Of a DNA stretch of 44,124 nt, positions 12,520 to 21,878 are shown in pieces; position 1 is the stretch's first letter; each line of letters starts with the position of its first letter. Under the pieces are notes generated by a model. The model did not search any database and had not been told where the DNA came from. It saw nothing but the letters and a program-made list of their open reading frames with translations. A program made the position numbers and the translations under genes. The DNA is from a virus: IMG/VR virus record IMGVR_UViG_3300030329_001638, positions 1-44,124 of that record. One strand, given 5' to 3'.

Positions 12520-12924
12520 ATGGAAAAGAACGAAAACGTGGATTGGGACAAGGTGAATCGTGGTAAGGTACGGTATGGTTTCGCCCTCGAATTATACAAA
12601 AAGGGTGGCATACTGAAGCCGTCTGAATTAGGGAGAATAGAGGCCTTTGTGGAATACGTTATGAATGGCGACGAAGACGACCCTACCGTCATTGAGGCAC
12701 CTGTTTCGAGGCTCATGCCTTCGGAGGAATGTAAGCAGGCAATTAAGACGGAGACAGAGGGCTCAAAGGCCTTTGTTAAAGCGATGGTTCATATAGATGC
12801 TGAAGGTCTTAAAGAGAAAGACCTTGACAGGGTGCTTGGTGCATTGGATGACGGTAAAATCACTATGGACAACCTGCAGGATTCATTGGATAGGATAGCG
12901 TCAATAAAGAAATCCTACAAATAG
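12520..12924 (+). CDS. Conserved hypothetical protein of the DNA-processing block (134 aa)
   Basis: ATG at 12520 is preferred to GTG 12502 because GAGAGGA lies 6 bases upstream. The start, NVDWDKVNRGKVRYGFALEL, followed by a helical region, is a layout I associate with phage proteins next to single-strand-binding genes, but no activity is known. Located between the Cas4-like nuclease and the SSB-like protein, 3 bases from the latter. Confidence 0.65.
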   Translation: MEKNENVDWDKVNRGKVRYGFALELYKKGGILKPSELGRIEAFVEYVMNGDEDDPTVIEAPVSRLMPSEECKQAIKTETEGSKAFVKAMVHIDAEGLKEKDLDRVLGALDDGKITMDNLQDSLDRIASIKKSYK

Positions 12925-12927
12925 CAC

Positions 12928-13383
12928 GTGCCTGACAACGCATACTATATTCCCAATGAGTCAAGTGGTGGCCCTAAATTACCAAGCGGTAAACACAAAG
13001 CCATCATAGTCGCATTGGACGTATCTGAAAATATCAAGTGCGGTGGCTTTATTGCAGACATATTCAAACCAGTATACAGGGTAGTGGACTCCGAGTATGC
13101 GAATGCCGATGTAAAAGACAATGGTGTATTCCGCTACAAGGATAAACCGGGCTATAATTTCGAGGCAAGTAGAAACTGGGGCTTTGCTAAATTCTGTACC
13201 ATCTTGGGGTTAGATAAAAAGCAAGACGGTAAAATAACCTTACCATATTTAGAGATTGATATGATAGATGGGGTGAAGGTTCTCATAGAGGTTAGTTATA
13301 AAAGTTTTGTGAACGATAGCGGTAAGCCAGTGCGTTACCCGATAGCCCTTTTAAAAACAAAGTTAGGAGATGTACCCTTTTGA
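12928..13383 (+). CDS. Single-stranded-DNA-binding-like protein (151 aa)
   Basis: GTG start at 12928. It has the layout of phage SSB-like proteins: early LPSGKHKAIIVALD, central NWGFAKFCTILGL, late DGVKVLIEVSYKSF. It ends in GDVPF, resembling the DDIPF tip with which bacterial SSB recruits partner proteins. Fold and role are inferred from that tail, from size and from position between two nucleases. Coupled to the next gene by overlap. Confidence 0.6.
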   Translation: MPDNAYYIPNESSGGPKLPSGKHKAIIVALDVSENIKCGGFIADIFKPVYRVVDSEYANADVKDNGVFRYKDKPGYNFEASRNWGFAKFCTILGLDKKQDGKITLPYLEIDMIDGVKVLIEVSYKSFVNDSGKPVRYPIALLKTKLGDVPF

Positions 13384-13580
13384 TAGACTGGAATAAATTA
13401 TATATACACCCCTCTGACGACACTACCGATGATGACATAAGGGACTTTATTGAGTGGGTCAGTCGCAAAGCAGAGCGACTTGGGTTTCGTGTTGAGTTAA
13501 AGCGACACGAGAAATCAGGTGCGGGTTCTACCGATGCTCTAAGCCACAACCCATTAGACAAGTCCGATGAAACATATTAG
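13380..13580 (+). CDS. Hypothetical protein (66 aa)
   Basis: TTG at 13380 overlaps the upstream TGA by 4 bases. No ATG or GTG is near. Acidic N-terminus (DWNKLYIHPSDDTTDDDIRD) and a basic helix (VSRKAERLGFRVELKRHEK). Its 3' end overlaps the next gene by 14 bases. Plausible by position, with no family recognised. Confidence 0.5.
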   Translation: MIDWNKLYIHPSDDTTDDDIRDFIEWVSRKAERLGFRVELKRHEKSGAGSTDALSHNPLDKSDETY

Positions 13581-14187
13581 CGTCCAATTGAACGAAGGTC
13601 AACTTAAAGACATTACTAAACAGGCCCGGGAATCTGGCGAGGCCGACTACCGCTTTGATTTAAACTTACTTGAAGGCAAGTTGTCAGAGAATAAATGGGC
13701 TGATATGTTAGAAACGGTAGAGTTTAAAAAGGATTACAAGGCTTGGAAAACTGGGAATATCGCCGTAGAATATGCAATGAACGGTCAGCCGAGCGGTATC
13801 GCAAAGACCGAGGCTAAATACGTTGCTTACATATTGGTAGATGAACAACAAAATGAGAACGTCGCAATCTTTCTAAAGACTAATATCATCCAAGATATGT
13901 GCCGTAAATACCTTGGAGACACCCGCCGAGATATTAAAGGTGGGGACAATAACAGTTCCAGCTTAATCCTGCTCCCGGTAGAGGAACTGCTTAACCCGCG
14001 CCACATATTTAATATAGAGGCCCATGAACCAAGCGTGGTTTATGGTAACTACGATGAAGATAAGATTACTTGGGACTATATGTGCCCGGAGTGTGGTTAT
14101 ATCCATACGTCTGAAGTAAAAAATTTATTTAAATCCTGCCCCAATTGTTTGGAAAAGGAAAAGCAAGTCAAAATGGTAATACAATGA
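13567..14187 (+). CDS. PD-(D/E)XK-like nuclease with C-terminal zinc ribbon (206 aa)
   Basis: Central pattern LSENKWADMLETVEFKKDYK followed by TGNIAVEYAMNGQPSGI and TEAKYVAYIL matches phage nuclease-fold proteins where a buried D (56) and E (68) lie on adjacent strands and 'psGi..t.A' follows. A full E-x-K is not visible, so catalysis is uncertain. Residues 173-194 form a CPEC...CPNC zinc ribbon. ATG at 13567. Part of the recombination block and coupled to the next gene by an ATGA overlap. Confidence 0.65.
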   Translation: MKHISVQLNEGQLKDITKQARESGEADYRFDLNLLEGKLSENKWADMLETVEFKKDYKAWKTGNIAVEYAMNGQPSGIAKTEAKYVAYILVDEQQNENVAIFLKTNIIQDMCRKYLGDTRRDIKGGDNNSSSLILLPVEELLNPRHIFNIEAHEPSVVYGNYDEDKITWDYMCPECGYIHTSEVKNLFKSCPNCLEKEKQVKMVIQ

Positions 14188-14429
14188 AACCTAAAAAGAA
14201 TAAGACGACCAACAAGGAGAGGGATGGGCAACTCAATTACCTATTCCAAGCGATGTATGAACTAAGCCAAGAAATTAGAATGGTGAGGGGGTTGTTTGAA
14301 AACTACTTAATATGGAAAAAAGATGTCAAAAAATACACGAAGTACCTCGAAAAAGAAGAAAAAAGAAAATCAAAGGAGAGGGAGGCGCAACCGGCAGAGG
14401 GGAGCGGAACTCCAGAGGCAGGCAGTTAA
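14184..14429 (+). CDS. Lysine-rich coiled-coil protein (81 aa)
   Basis: ATG at 14184 gives an ATGA overlap with the upstream stop, preferred over 14145 inside the nuclease gene. Strongly basic (MKPKKNKTTNKERD) with a central helix (LFQAMYELSQEIRMVRGLF) and a charged tail. Its last 107 bases overlap the resolvase-like gene in another frame, so one of the two starts may lie further downstream than annotated. Confidence 0.6.
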   Translation: MKPKKNKTTNKERDGQLNYLFQAMYELSQEIRMVRGLFENYLIWKKDVKKYTKYLEKEEKRKSKEREAQPAEGSGTPEAGS

Positions 14430-14676
14430 CATTGCCAAAGACTTTAAATTAGATGCTTACAACCGTGACCGAGGTGGGGCCCAACATGAGATGGGTGATA
14501 TTGAAATTGAAGGTAAGTACTATGGATGTAAGCGGAGGAAGACCATTGCGACATGGGTCAAGCCGGAGAAAGAAGAAATAGGAGTGGTAATAAGAGAAGA
14601 CAGGGGAATGCCTTATATGGTGGTACCCCTTGAACATTATTGTTTACTACTCTCATTGGTAAAGGATTCAATTTAG
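14323..14676 (+). CDS. Holliday-junction-resolvase-like nuclease (117 aa)
   Basis: Nuclease-fold pattern of Hjc-type resolvases: RGAELQRQAVNIAKD with Glu29, GDIEIEG with Asp59 and Glu61, then YGCKRRKT with Lys70. The basic N-terminus (KKKKKENQRRGRRNRQR) would suit DNA binding. Resolves or cuts branched DNA before packaging, by family knowledge. The start is uncertain because it overlaps the previous gene by 107 bases; internal starts further in would shorten the basic tail only. Confidence 0.7.
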   Translation: MSKNTRSTSKKKKKENQRRGRRNRQRGAELQRQAVNIAKDFKLDAYNRDRGGAQHEMGDIEIEGKYYGCKRRKTIATWVKPEKEEIGVVIREDRGMPYMVVPLEHYCLLLSLVKDSI

Positions 14677-14786
14677 CGGGTGCGATATTGGTTGGCGCCA
14701 AAAATTTAATTAACCATGGAATTGTTAGTACGTTTAATTAGGTTTACAGTCGCCTCGCTAAAGACTTAACAACAAAGGAGCCAATA
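14677..14786 (+). promoter_or_regulatory. Gap with palindrome and possible promoter
   Basis: Holds the palindrome TTGGCGCCAA (14691-14700) and a looser TGGAAT (14717-14722) with TTTACA (14743-14748) 20 bases on. This resembles, but does not match, the TGGAAC-N18 element. The ribosome site AAAGGAG precedes 14787. Confidence 0.35.
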
Positions 14787-15011
14787 ATGGCATTTGAACA
14801 CAAAGAGAATACCGCTACGGTATTTACGAATGATAAAAAGACGGCAGACAATCAACCAGATTATACTGGTAGAGGTAAGGTCGGCGATGCGCTGATGGAC
14901 TTCGCCATGTGGAAACGTCAATCCAAGAGCGGAAACACATATTACTACATGAGTTTCAAGGAACCGTCAGAGAAATTTGGAAGTAAGGGCAAAACCAAGC
15001 CAGCTTTCTAA
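14787..15011 (+). CDS. Hypothetical small phage protein (74 aa)
   Basis: ATG at 14787 after AAAGGAGCCAATA. Pattern: a polar N-terminus, then GRGKVGDALMDFAMWKRQSK and SGNTYYYMSFKEP, i.e. beta strands that could form a small OB-like or DUF736-like fold. C-terminus basic. Its own promoter-like gap and a following hairpin suggest separate, perhaps strong, expression. Family assignment uncertain. Confidence 0.65.
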   Translation: MAFEHKENTATVFTNDKKTADNQPDYTGRGKVGDALMDFAMWKRQSKSGNTYYYMSFKEPSEKFGSKGKTKPAF

Positions 15012-15025
15012 ATTTCTTGCGTTTT

Positions 15026-15060
15026 GGGGCGAGGTGTGGGTATATTCTGCGCCTCGCTTT
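15026..15060 (+). terminator. Possible terminator
   Basis: GCGAGG (15029-15034) pairs with CCTCGC (15052-15057), followed by only three T. The stem is good but the T-run is short. It lies 15 bases after a stop codon. Confidence 0.4.
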
Positions 15061-15126
15061 AAAGCCATACTTGGTATTCAAAAACTTTTTTTATCGCCAT
15101 ATACGCTAAATTAGAGGTACTTTTTT

Positions 15127-15444
15127 TTGACAAATCTTAATTTTTACGACGATGAGGAGTCAGTGTTCAAATATTGTCCTAAAATAGAAAAAATCTGTGC
15201 ATTCTGCGGTGAAACCAACTGGAATCCAATGACAGATGAGATAACTGATGAGCCAGTATTATTTTGTGGGGCGTCCACCGGCTATGAAACTCGGGTGTCC
15301 CCATTGCCAGAGTGTTGGTTGAATATGGAACCGGCTATGCGGACTAAATATAGGAAACAAAAGCGGGCGGAGTATGAAGCGTTGAATCCGAAGAAGTTAG
15401 ATTATAAAGTAATAGGGACTAAAATATATAAGAAAAGCTATTAG
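15127..15444 (+). CDS. Cysteine-containing protein at the end of the early block (105 aa)
   Basis: TTG at 15127 with GAGG about 10 bases upstream. No better start is visible, so the true start is uncertain. Contains CPKIEKICAFCGETNW, then LFCGAS and LPECWLN, giving five Cys that could bind zinc, and a basic C-terminus. It ends at 15444, overlapping the last 4 bases of the convergent late gene. The early and late transcripts thus meet here without a gap. Confidence 0.6.
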   Translation: MTNLNFYDDEESVFKYCPKIEKICAFCGETNWNPMTDEITDEPVLFCGASTGYETRVSPLPECWLNMEPAMRTKYRKQKRAEYEALNPKKLDYKVIGTKIYKKSY

Positions 15445-18400
15445 GGGTTCATTTCTTTTTTATATTTATTCATTAGTCTTTCGTTGATAGCATCAACATC
15501 AATATCTTCATAAGTTAAAGGTCTGTCTGGAAAAGAATTATTCCACTCCCTTACTAACCTGTTAGCCATTCTATCATTACCTTCTATTAGATAATCTAAT
15601 ATCCTAGGTCTAATTTTTGTTAATCTATATTTAACGTAATTCTTTCTTTGGCCTTCTGTTTCAAGTCTGCTTAATAATCTACGACCAACACTACCAAAGA
15701 CAGGCGCTACATTTCTTGCCGCTCTCTGTCCCGTAACCCACGTTGGGCCAAATGTTCCTGTATCAGCAACAAGTCGTTGAAGTGCTGAATACGCTTTGCT
15801 TGCATCTTGAATCAGTACAGGCTTTGCCGCAAACTCTAAAGCTCTCCATTTACTCTCGGATGCTATAATATCAGAAACAATACCAAAACCTCCAACAGCT
15901 GCCATTGAATCAATAAAGTCATTTAACCCGTATTCTTCACCTTCAATAGAATGCTTATAATTTTCATCATAAACATCTTTACCGGCAAAGAAATCACTAA
16001 GACTATTTCTAGCCCACTGCACAAAGGTTCCACCAGCCATACCAGCTGCACCAAGTCTTAATAGAAACACTGGGTTTTTATTATCGTACACTTCTTTTTT
16101 TATTTCACCGCTCAACCACTCTGCCTGCCTGTATCCAAAACGCTTAAATAAAACAAAGGGTTGAAACCTTGGGTCATTAAAAAAAGCAGGTTCTCTAAAT
16201 ACATTCTTTTGTAGCTGGGTGTCCCTTGAGAACTCAAACATAGCCCTAGCCATATTTTTTTGTGTAAGTTTTTTATTAACATTTTCAACACCCATACCTT
16301 TTAAATTAGATATCGCCCACTCTTTTCGTGCTTTTATATTCGTAGTCTTTGCTATTTTTTGCCATCTTAAAGCAGCTTCGTAACCAGTGTAAGAAGCAAC
16401 TAACTTGTTTATTTTATTAATTCCTTGGAAGCCAGAATACTTTGTTATTTTATCAGCAATCCGTGCAGTAAGGCTAGCATTTGAAGGATTAAAACCAGCC
16501 ACAATAGCGTGAAGCTCAAGAGAGCCAGCACCAGAGTATTCTTTAATAGCTTCTCGATACTTTTTATCGGTAACCATTTTATAAGTTCCCTTAAAGAAAG
16601 GAGAATACCCTGCTTTTAAAATACTAGAAATAAAAGACTGTGTTAAGTTTGGAACAGTGGCAAAACCTAGACCTATTTTAGTAGCTACTTGAAAGTTAAC
16701 CAAATCATTTAAAACACTTTTAGCTTTAGGACTCCAATTATAACGCCTAATAACTTCAATCGTTCCTGTGAAAGAATTGATAGCCTTAGATAAAAGTTCT
16801 GCTTCATTAATACCACCCATATCGCGAATAGCTTTTATCTTGTTAAAAAGTTTTGCACCATCAGCGCCAGCTGTTTCAGCAAACGCAACGGACTTTCCAA
16901 GCTCTCCTACATAATTTGTAAGCAAGGTTCCCGCATCTCTTTCATAAAACATATTGTCTAACTTATCGCTAGTTCTGGCTTTTGTTAATGATTTACTTGT
17001 TGGGGTAATTTCGCTAAACACTTCCCCCCTAATTCTTTCAAAAGACTCCGACAAAGAAACATCACTAACTCTTCTTTTAGTAGATTGTGCAATCTTTTCC
17101 CTTATCTTTTCTATTTGCTCGATTGTTTCAGGTCTTAATACTTTTGTATTTAAAGCTTCTTTTAAAGTGACTTCAAAGTTTTCTCTGTTTTTAAGCTCAA
17201 GACTCATGGTTCTTGGGTCAATCTTTAAATACTTTTCAAAGTCTTCTCTTAAAATTCTTTTTAGTTTTGCATTATATTTTCTAGGTAAGTAATTGTCTAC
17301 CACTGGAGCTAAGTCTATTCCTGAATCTTCTGCTATTTTCCAAGAAGTTTCTAATACTTTTCTATATTGAGATGTTCTTTTAATTGCATTAGCATCGTTA
17401 GACTCAAGGTCATTTGACAGTTCTTCTCTGTCTTTTTTAGTCTTAATCTTACTTAAACCTTTTATTACCCTGCCATCTTTTGTAATGTAGGTTGCTTGAT
17501 TTAAAGCATACAAAAGTTGTTGAGTTATTTCAGCTTGCCTAGAAGACATTGTAAAATAGTCAGCTTTAATTTCATTGGATAATGGTTGAAATTTTGGGTC
17601 GTTAACGCGACGGTCAAGAGGTTTAAGCGCTGTTAAAGAATCGTAAACAGCGGGAGGTAACCACTTCTTAAAAAAAGATTCTCCCGAAGCTTCGTAAACA
17701 GGAACCCCTATTTTTTTATAATTTGCAATTTCTTTTTCAACCGCTTGTCTTGTTTCTAGTTGTCTTAACAATCTCTCTCTAGCTTCATAGTTGTTAGACA
17801 GCTCATCGTAATTAGTGCTTTTTTTACCCTTTCTTTTTCCACTTGGTTTTTCTGCAAATGTTTCACCCGCAACTTCATTAACCATACGTCTGTATTCCGC
17901 GTCACTTATTTTTAACTTTCCTTTTATATAAAAAGATTTATCTCTAATAAGTGTATCAACATCCTGACCTTTTTTAGTTGTCTTTAATCTATAGCCACCA
18001 TCTTGTGTTGGTTTAAAAAAATCTTTTTTAGGTACAGCAAAAGACTTTCCATCTGTTCCGTCTTTGTTAACTTCTCTAACTTTTAATATAGTTTCTTTTC
18101 TTTCAGTGTTAACCCAGTCAGTTAATATTTTAACATTCTTAGTTCCATCTGTATATACTTCTTGCTGCTGTATTGCGGCTTGTTCTCTTTTTTGTTTTGC
18201 TTCTGCATTCTCTCGATAAATGGCTTCAAGCTCTTTACCTTCGAGTTGCCTACCTTTAGGTTTAAATATTTTTTTACGAGCTGCTTTACTTAATGTAAGG
18301 CCACCAATAACACCAGCAGCGTGGATGTAAGAATCAAGGCTCGGTAGTTCTCCTTCTAAGAGTGGAGAAGCTGTACCAAATAAAGCTGTCTCCGCACCTT

Positions 18401-19043
18401 TTTCAACAAGAGTCGCTTTTCGCGAACTTAGCCCTCTTTGTAAAGCTGCGCTTTTAGACACAACACCTAAAGCTCCAGTTCCTGCACCAAGACCGGCTCC
18501 TATAGCCGCATCTTTTAACGTCGTAGTAAAGCTGATATCTTCATCGGTTACCTGTTGCCCTAACGCCGATTGCAGACCAGAATAAAAACCTAAACCAGTG
18601 GCTCCCGTAACCGCTTTAGCTCTGGCTTGATTTAATACTTTTGCGGAGGCTTTAGCTACACTAGCTTCAGCGGCTTCCTTCTTTAATCCAGATTTAACCA
18701 GTTGGCCTACCGCTCTTTTAGTAGATGCTTTCAGGGCTAATCCACCCACTCCACCGCCTAAAACCATTGCTGAGAAATCCGTAGGGGTTAAAAAGCTAAC
18801 GACAGTAGCTCCTATATCTTCTATCATACTCGGGTCATAGTCTTGGTCTAGAGTAAATACAGGGTTACCCTTGACCACCTGTTGGGCTAACCCTTCTATA
18901 CTTTGATTGTAACCTTGCTTAACCCAATTGGGGAGCCACTCTCCCGGTATGAATCCGTAGAGTGATTCATCTTTACTGGATTGCCCTGAGCCGAGAGATT
19001 GTAGAAAGTCTACCTCTTCTTTTGTTATCTTATATTGAGGCAT
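15441..19043 (-). CDS. Large internal virion / DNA-ejection protein (1200 aa)
   Basis: Last and largest gene of the late operon. Gly/Ala-rich hydrophobic stretches near residues 85-105 (AMVLGGGVGGLALKAS) and 150-195 (GAGLGAGTGALGVV) could span membrane. A long charged helical middle (about 260-700) and another hydrophobic patch near 930 (LRLGAAGMAGGTFVQWA) follow. Position after two smaller internal proteins, size and composition fit the ejection protein of podoviruses that enters the host with the DNA. I see no clear lytic transglycosylase motif, and part of it may be an LPD-type polyvalent-protein domain. Confidence 0.7.
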   Translation of the reverse strand: MPQYKITKEEVDFLQSLGSGQSSKDESLYGFIPGEWLPNWVKQGYNQSIEGLAQQVVKGNPVFTLDQDYDPSMIEDIGATVVSFLTPTDFSAMVLGGGVGGLALKASTKRAVGQLVKSGLKKEAAEASVAKASAKVLNQARAKAVTGATGLGFYSGLQSALGQQVTDEDISFTTTLKDAAIGAGLGAGTGALGVVSKSAALQRGLSSRKATLVEKGAETALFGTASPLLEGELPSLDSYIHAAGVIGGLTLSKAARKKIFKPKGRQLEGKELEAIYRENAEAKQKREQAAIQQQEVYTDGTKNVKILTDWVNTERKETILKVREVNKDGTDGKSFAVPKKDFFKPTQDGGYRLKTTKKGQDVDTLIRDKSFYIKGKLKISDAEYRRMVNEVAGETFAEKPSGKRKGKKSTNYDELSNNYEARERLLRQLETRQAVEKEIANYKKIGVPVYEASGESFFKKWLPPAVYDSLTALKPLDRRVNDPKFQPLSNEIKADYFTMSSRQAEITQQLLYALNQATYITKDGRVIKGLSKIKTKKDREELSNDLESNDANAIKRTSQYRKVLETSWKIAEDSGIDLAPVVDNYLPRKYNAKLKRILREDFEKYLKIDPRTMSLELKNRENFEVTLKEALNTKVLRPETIEQIEKIREKIAQSTKRRVSDVSLSESFERIRGEVFSEITPTSKSLTKARTSDKLDNMFYERDAGTLLTNYVGELGKSVAFAETAGADGAKLFNKIKAIRDMGGINEAELLSKAINSFTGTIEVIRRYNWSPKAKSVLNDLVNFQVATKIGLGFATVPNLTQSFISSILKAGYSPFFKGTYKMVTDKKYREAIKEYSGAGSLELHAIVAGFNPSNASLTARIADKITKYSGFQGINKINKLVASYTGYEAALRWQKIAKTTNIKARKEWAISNLKGMGVENVNKKLTQKNMARAMFEFSRDTQLQKNVFREPAFFNDPRFQPFVLFKRFGYRQAEWLSGEIKKEVYDNKNPVFLLRLGAAGMAGGTFVQWARNSLSDFFAGKDVYDENYKHSIEGEEYGLNDFIDSMAAVGGFGIVSDIIASESKWRALEFAAKPVLIQDASKAYSALQRLVADTGTFGPTWVTGQRAARNVAPVFGSVGRRLLSRLETEGQRKNYVKYRLTKIRPRILDYLIEGNDRMANRLVREWNNSFPDRPLTYEDIDVDAINERLMNKYKKEMNP

Positions 19044-19063
19044 TTAAAATATTGATATAAAAT

Positions 19064-20167
19064 TTAACCTCTTAATGGAGAATAGGAAATCCCCCTAAAA
19101 AGCTCTGTTTCTCTTTTTGCCTGACCTAGCGAGCGTTTTTGTTTTTTTATTTCAGCTTTTGTTGCTTTAATAGCTGCATTAATTTGCTCTAATTCTTTAG
19201 CTTGAACATCAGTTAGACCTCTTAATCTTGATGTTCTGTCTAATATATCTTTTCTATTTTCTAACTTGGGTAAAGAACTTTGCAGTTTTCCAATATTAAC
19301 TTCAGATGAAGTTTCTATTTGAGTTGCAACTTGCCTAACATCTGCTTCTGTTTGTGGGCCTAAATCTAACGCATCTTCTGGTTTGAAAGCATCACCTTCA
19401 AGTATACTAGAGACTAATTGGTCAGCTTGCTCGTCTATTGATAAAGCCTTACCGTCATCGCCTTCGACCTCGCCTTCGACCTCGCCATATTTTCCCTTTA
19501 TATATCTTTCTTTCATCGAATCGAATTGGTCAAATATTCCTTTAATATCGGCGTTTGGCATTTTTCCCGCGGCTAATAATAACTTGGACTCATACTGATA
19601 CTCCGGGTCATTCATCATATCTCGATATGGATTCAATGATTCTTGATAGGCTTTATGCGTCCTTTCGGCAATACTTGAATAGTTTGAATGAGTTAAATCT
19701 ATGTTAGAAAGAGCGCTTTTTCCTGCTCTTACAACATCTTTAGGTGAAGAACCCAATGATTCAGACCAGTAATTTTCTACAATAGTATTCTGGTCTTCGA
19801 CTTTATCACCTTCGGCTTTCACGGCGGCAGCCATATCATACTTACCATATTTATTATATATCATCGCTCGCTGAGAAGGGGTGTTTGCCGCTCTCAACAT
19901 ACTATTCATTGTCCTTTCTTCAGCTTGTTGACGTTGAAATTCCTGCTGCTGTATAACATTCTGCTGGGCAATTCCAGCCTGCTGATTTCTAAATTTACGG
20001 TCTTCCTCTGCCCTTTCTTCAGCTAACTCAATCCGTCTACTGTCTTGATTTAGTTTGCGCTCGTACAGTTGATTTGCTTTAGCATCCGCTATTATCCTTG
20101 GAAGGGCGGTTGCCAAGCTCTCAGCTTCGGGAAGTAATACGTCTCCAAGTTGATATCTAGTTGCCAT
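19064..20167 (-). CDS. Internal virion protein, Gln/Glu-rich coiled coil (367 aa)
   Basis: Begins MATRYQLGDVLLPEAESLAT. Residues 30-95 form a long charged coil with many Gln (RRIELAEERAEEDRKFRNQQ) and the C-terminus is helical (LEQINAAIKATKAEIKKQKR). A 12-bp tandem duplication near 19465 gives EVEGEVEGD. Between the other two ejection-type proteins, so probably a virion-internal component. SD AAGGTAAGAG upstream of its ATG. Confidence 0.6.
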   Translation of the reverse strand: MATRYQLGDVLLPEAESLATALPRIIADAKANQLYERKLNQDSRRIELAEERAEEDRKFRNQQAGIAQQNVIQQQEFQRQQAEERTMNSMLRAANTPSQRAMIYNKYGKYDMAAAVKAEGDKVEDQNTIVENYWSESLGSSPKDVVRAGKSALSNIDLTHSNYSSIAERTHKAYQESLNPYRDMMNDPEYQYESKLLLAAGKMPNADIKGIFDQFDSMKERYIKGKYGEVEGEVEGDDGKALSIDEQADQLVSSILEGDAFKPEDALDLGPQTEADVRQVATQIETSSEVNIGKLQSSLPKLENRKDILDRTSRLRGLTDVQAKELEQINAAIKATKAEIKKQKRSLGQAKRETELFRGISYSPLRG

Positions 20168-20193
20168 TATCTCTTACCTTTTGTTCAAGTGTT

Positions 20194-21684
20194 TTATCCA
20201 TACTGTTGGTCATAGTAAGCCTGCATTTCTTGCTCATATTGTTCTTCAGCCGGGGTTAGAGCCACGTTAGGATTTTGATTTGCAGCAGTAGCTGCATTCG
20301 GTGGGGCTGCCGCAGACGCGTTTCTATTAAACTCAAACTCGCCTTTCCGTTCAATATCTCTAATAGCGCTTAACAAATCCGCTTGATAACCTTCAACCAC
20401 TCCACGTCTTTGTCTATCTATATCAGTATATAAATTAGTCATAGAACTTTCCAGTTGCTGACTTCCAATTCCGCTACGACCAAAACCTCTTTGTCCTGCA
20501 GCTGTTCTAGCCTCGCCCCTGATACCGCGAGTCGCTTGTTTTCCACCTGCATATATATCGCCTACTTGCTGTGCATAACCCATTCCGAATTGAGGTAGGT
20601 CACCTGCATACTGGGCGAACCTAGGGTCATTCACAATATTACCCATACCCATTTGAGCTAACGCTCCGCCTACATCAGTTGCCGTACCATAACCAACATT
20701 AATTCCGCGACCAGTTATAGGTGCTGCATCTGGATTGCTAACCTGCGCCCCAGCACCGCGAAAGCCAAATACATTAGAGCCAGTCATAGACCAATCTGTA
20801 CCGGGCCCAAATATTGGCTGCCCCGGTATAAGCCCACCGCTCTGCATCTCTGGTATCATATAGTTAATAAGACCACCACCTCGATTTTGGAATGGCCCAT
20901 ATCCACCTGCAGACCTATAGGCATCTAATGGATACTGAAGGGGGAGACCGATGCTTGAGAAGTCTCCCAATTCGGTAGCTGAAATATCAGATAAAGGCAT
21001 ATCTTGAAAAGGAATATACGGAGATGGGTCTACAAAGGCGCCTGCTCTATCTAACAAAGCTTGCTTAGCTCCAAGTTCTTGAGCGGCAATAGAATCCGCA
21101 TCAAAAAGAGCGCGCATTCTTGGAGTTTCAAAGCCTAATCCTCCTTCAATTTTTTCCAGCTCAGGGATATCAACACTCTCAGGAAGTCCAGATGGGCCAA
21201 ATTTAGCTTTTAAATAATCGGCACCCCCCTCTGATGCAAACTTCATAAGGCCAGCCTTGGCGGCGCCCACCAACGCCCTTTCGCCCATACTTTTTCTAAA
21301 ATCGTCTGAGGCATCCTGTATATCTTTTCTTGATTGTTGAGCGTATTTTCCACCTTCTACTTTTGTATCCTTATAGGTACTTTCTCCTGCTAATCTTCCA
21401 AGGCCCGAGCCAATGGCTGTTCCAATCGCACTCCCCACCGCTGTTCCCACTCCCGGTATGGGTATAAGCGAGCCAGCAATGCTACCAACTGTGCTTAAAA
21501 TACTACCCAATCCACTAGCACGGCGTTGTCTCTTGGCAGCCCTTTCGGCCTCCTCTTTTAATCTCCGTACTTCACCTTGGTAATCACTCTCTCTTTTTGA
21601 AGAAGCGATTCTTCCACCGAGTTGATAATTGCTAGATGGCCTTGTCATTCCTCCACCATACAATTCTATTAAACTGTTTGCCAT
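20194..21684 (-). CDS. Internal virion protein with glycine-zipper segment (496 aa)
   Basis: The start at 21684 gives MANSLIELYGGGMTRPSSNY; the upstream in-frame start at 21717 would run into the previous gene. Residues 35-60 are a basic helix, followed by a glycine-zipper hydrophobic region (SIAGSLIPIPGVGTAVGSAI) typical of podovirus ejection proteins that insert in membranes. The rest is Gly/Gln-rich and of low complexity, with QSGGLIPGQPIFGPG. Confidence 0.65.
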   Translation of the reverse strand: MANSLIELYGGGMTRPSSNYQLGGRIASSKRESDYQGEVRRLKEEAERAAKRQRRASGLGSILSTVGSIAGSLIPIPGVGTAVGSAIGTAIGSGLGRLAGESTYKDTKVEGGKYAQQSRKDIQDASDDFRKSMGERALVGAAKAGLMKFASEGGADYLKAKFGPSGLPESVDIPELEKIEGGLGFETPRMRALFDADSIAAQELGAKQALLDRAGAFVDPSPYIPFQDMPLSDISATELGDFSSIGLPLQYPLDAYRSAGGYGPFQNRGGGLINYMIPEMQSGGLIPGQPIFGPGTDWSMTGSNVFGFRGAGAQVSNPDAAPITGRGINVGYGTATDVGGALAQMGMGNIVNDPRFAQYAGDLPQFGMGYAQQVGDIYAGGKQATRGIRGEARTAAGQRGFGRSGIGSQQLESSMTNLYTDIDRQRRGVVEGYQADLLSAIRDIERKGEFEFNRNASAAAPPNAATAANQNPNVALTPAEEQYEQEMQAYYDQQYG

Positions 21685-21686
21685 GA

Positions 21687-21878
21687 TTATGTCCTTGTAA
21701 ATTCTAAGTAATACCAAGCGCCAAGCTCTTTTCTGTAGAGCCTTAACTTTCCATCTGATGTTTTAACTATTCTTTCTTCACCGTTGCTGCCAGAAGCGCT
21801 GGCTGGAAAGCCTATTTGAATCTTGGCGTCTGCTTTCTTTGAGTTGTATAAAAATCTTTTTTCCCTGTCAATTGCCAT
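21687..21878 (-). CDS. Small hypothetical late protein (63 aa)
   Basis: Shares its first base with the last base of the tail-nozzle gene and ends 3 bases before the next. Basic, with ERIVKTSDGKLRLYRKELGA and YYLEFTRT suggesting beta strands. Position between the nozzle and the ejection proteins suggests a minor virion or assembly role. Function unknown. Confidence 0.6.
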   Translation of the reverse strand: MAIDREKRFLYNSKKADAKIQIGFPASASGSNGEERIVKTSDGKLRLYRKELGAWYYLEFTRT

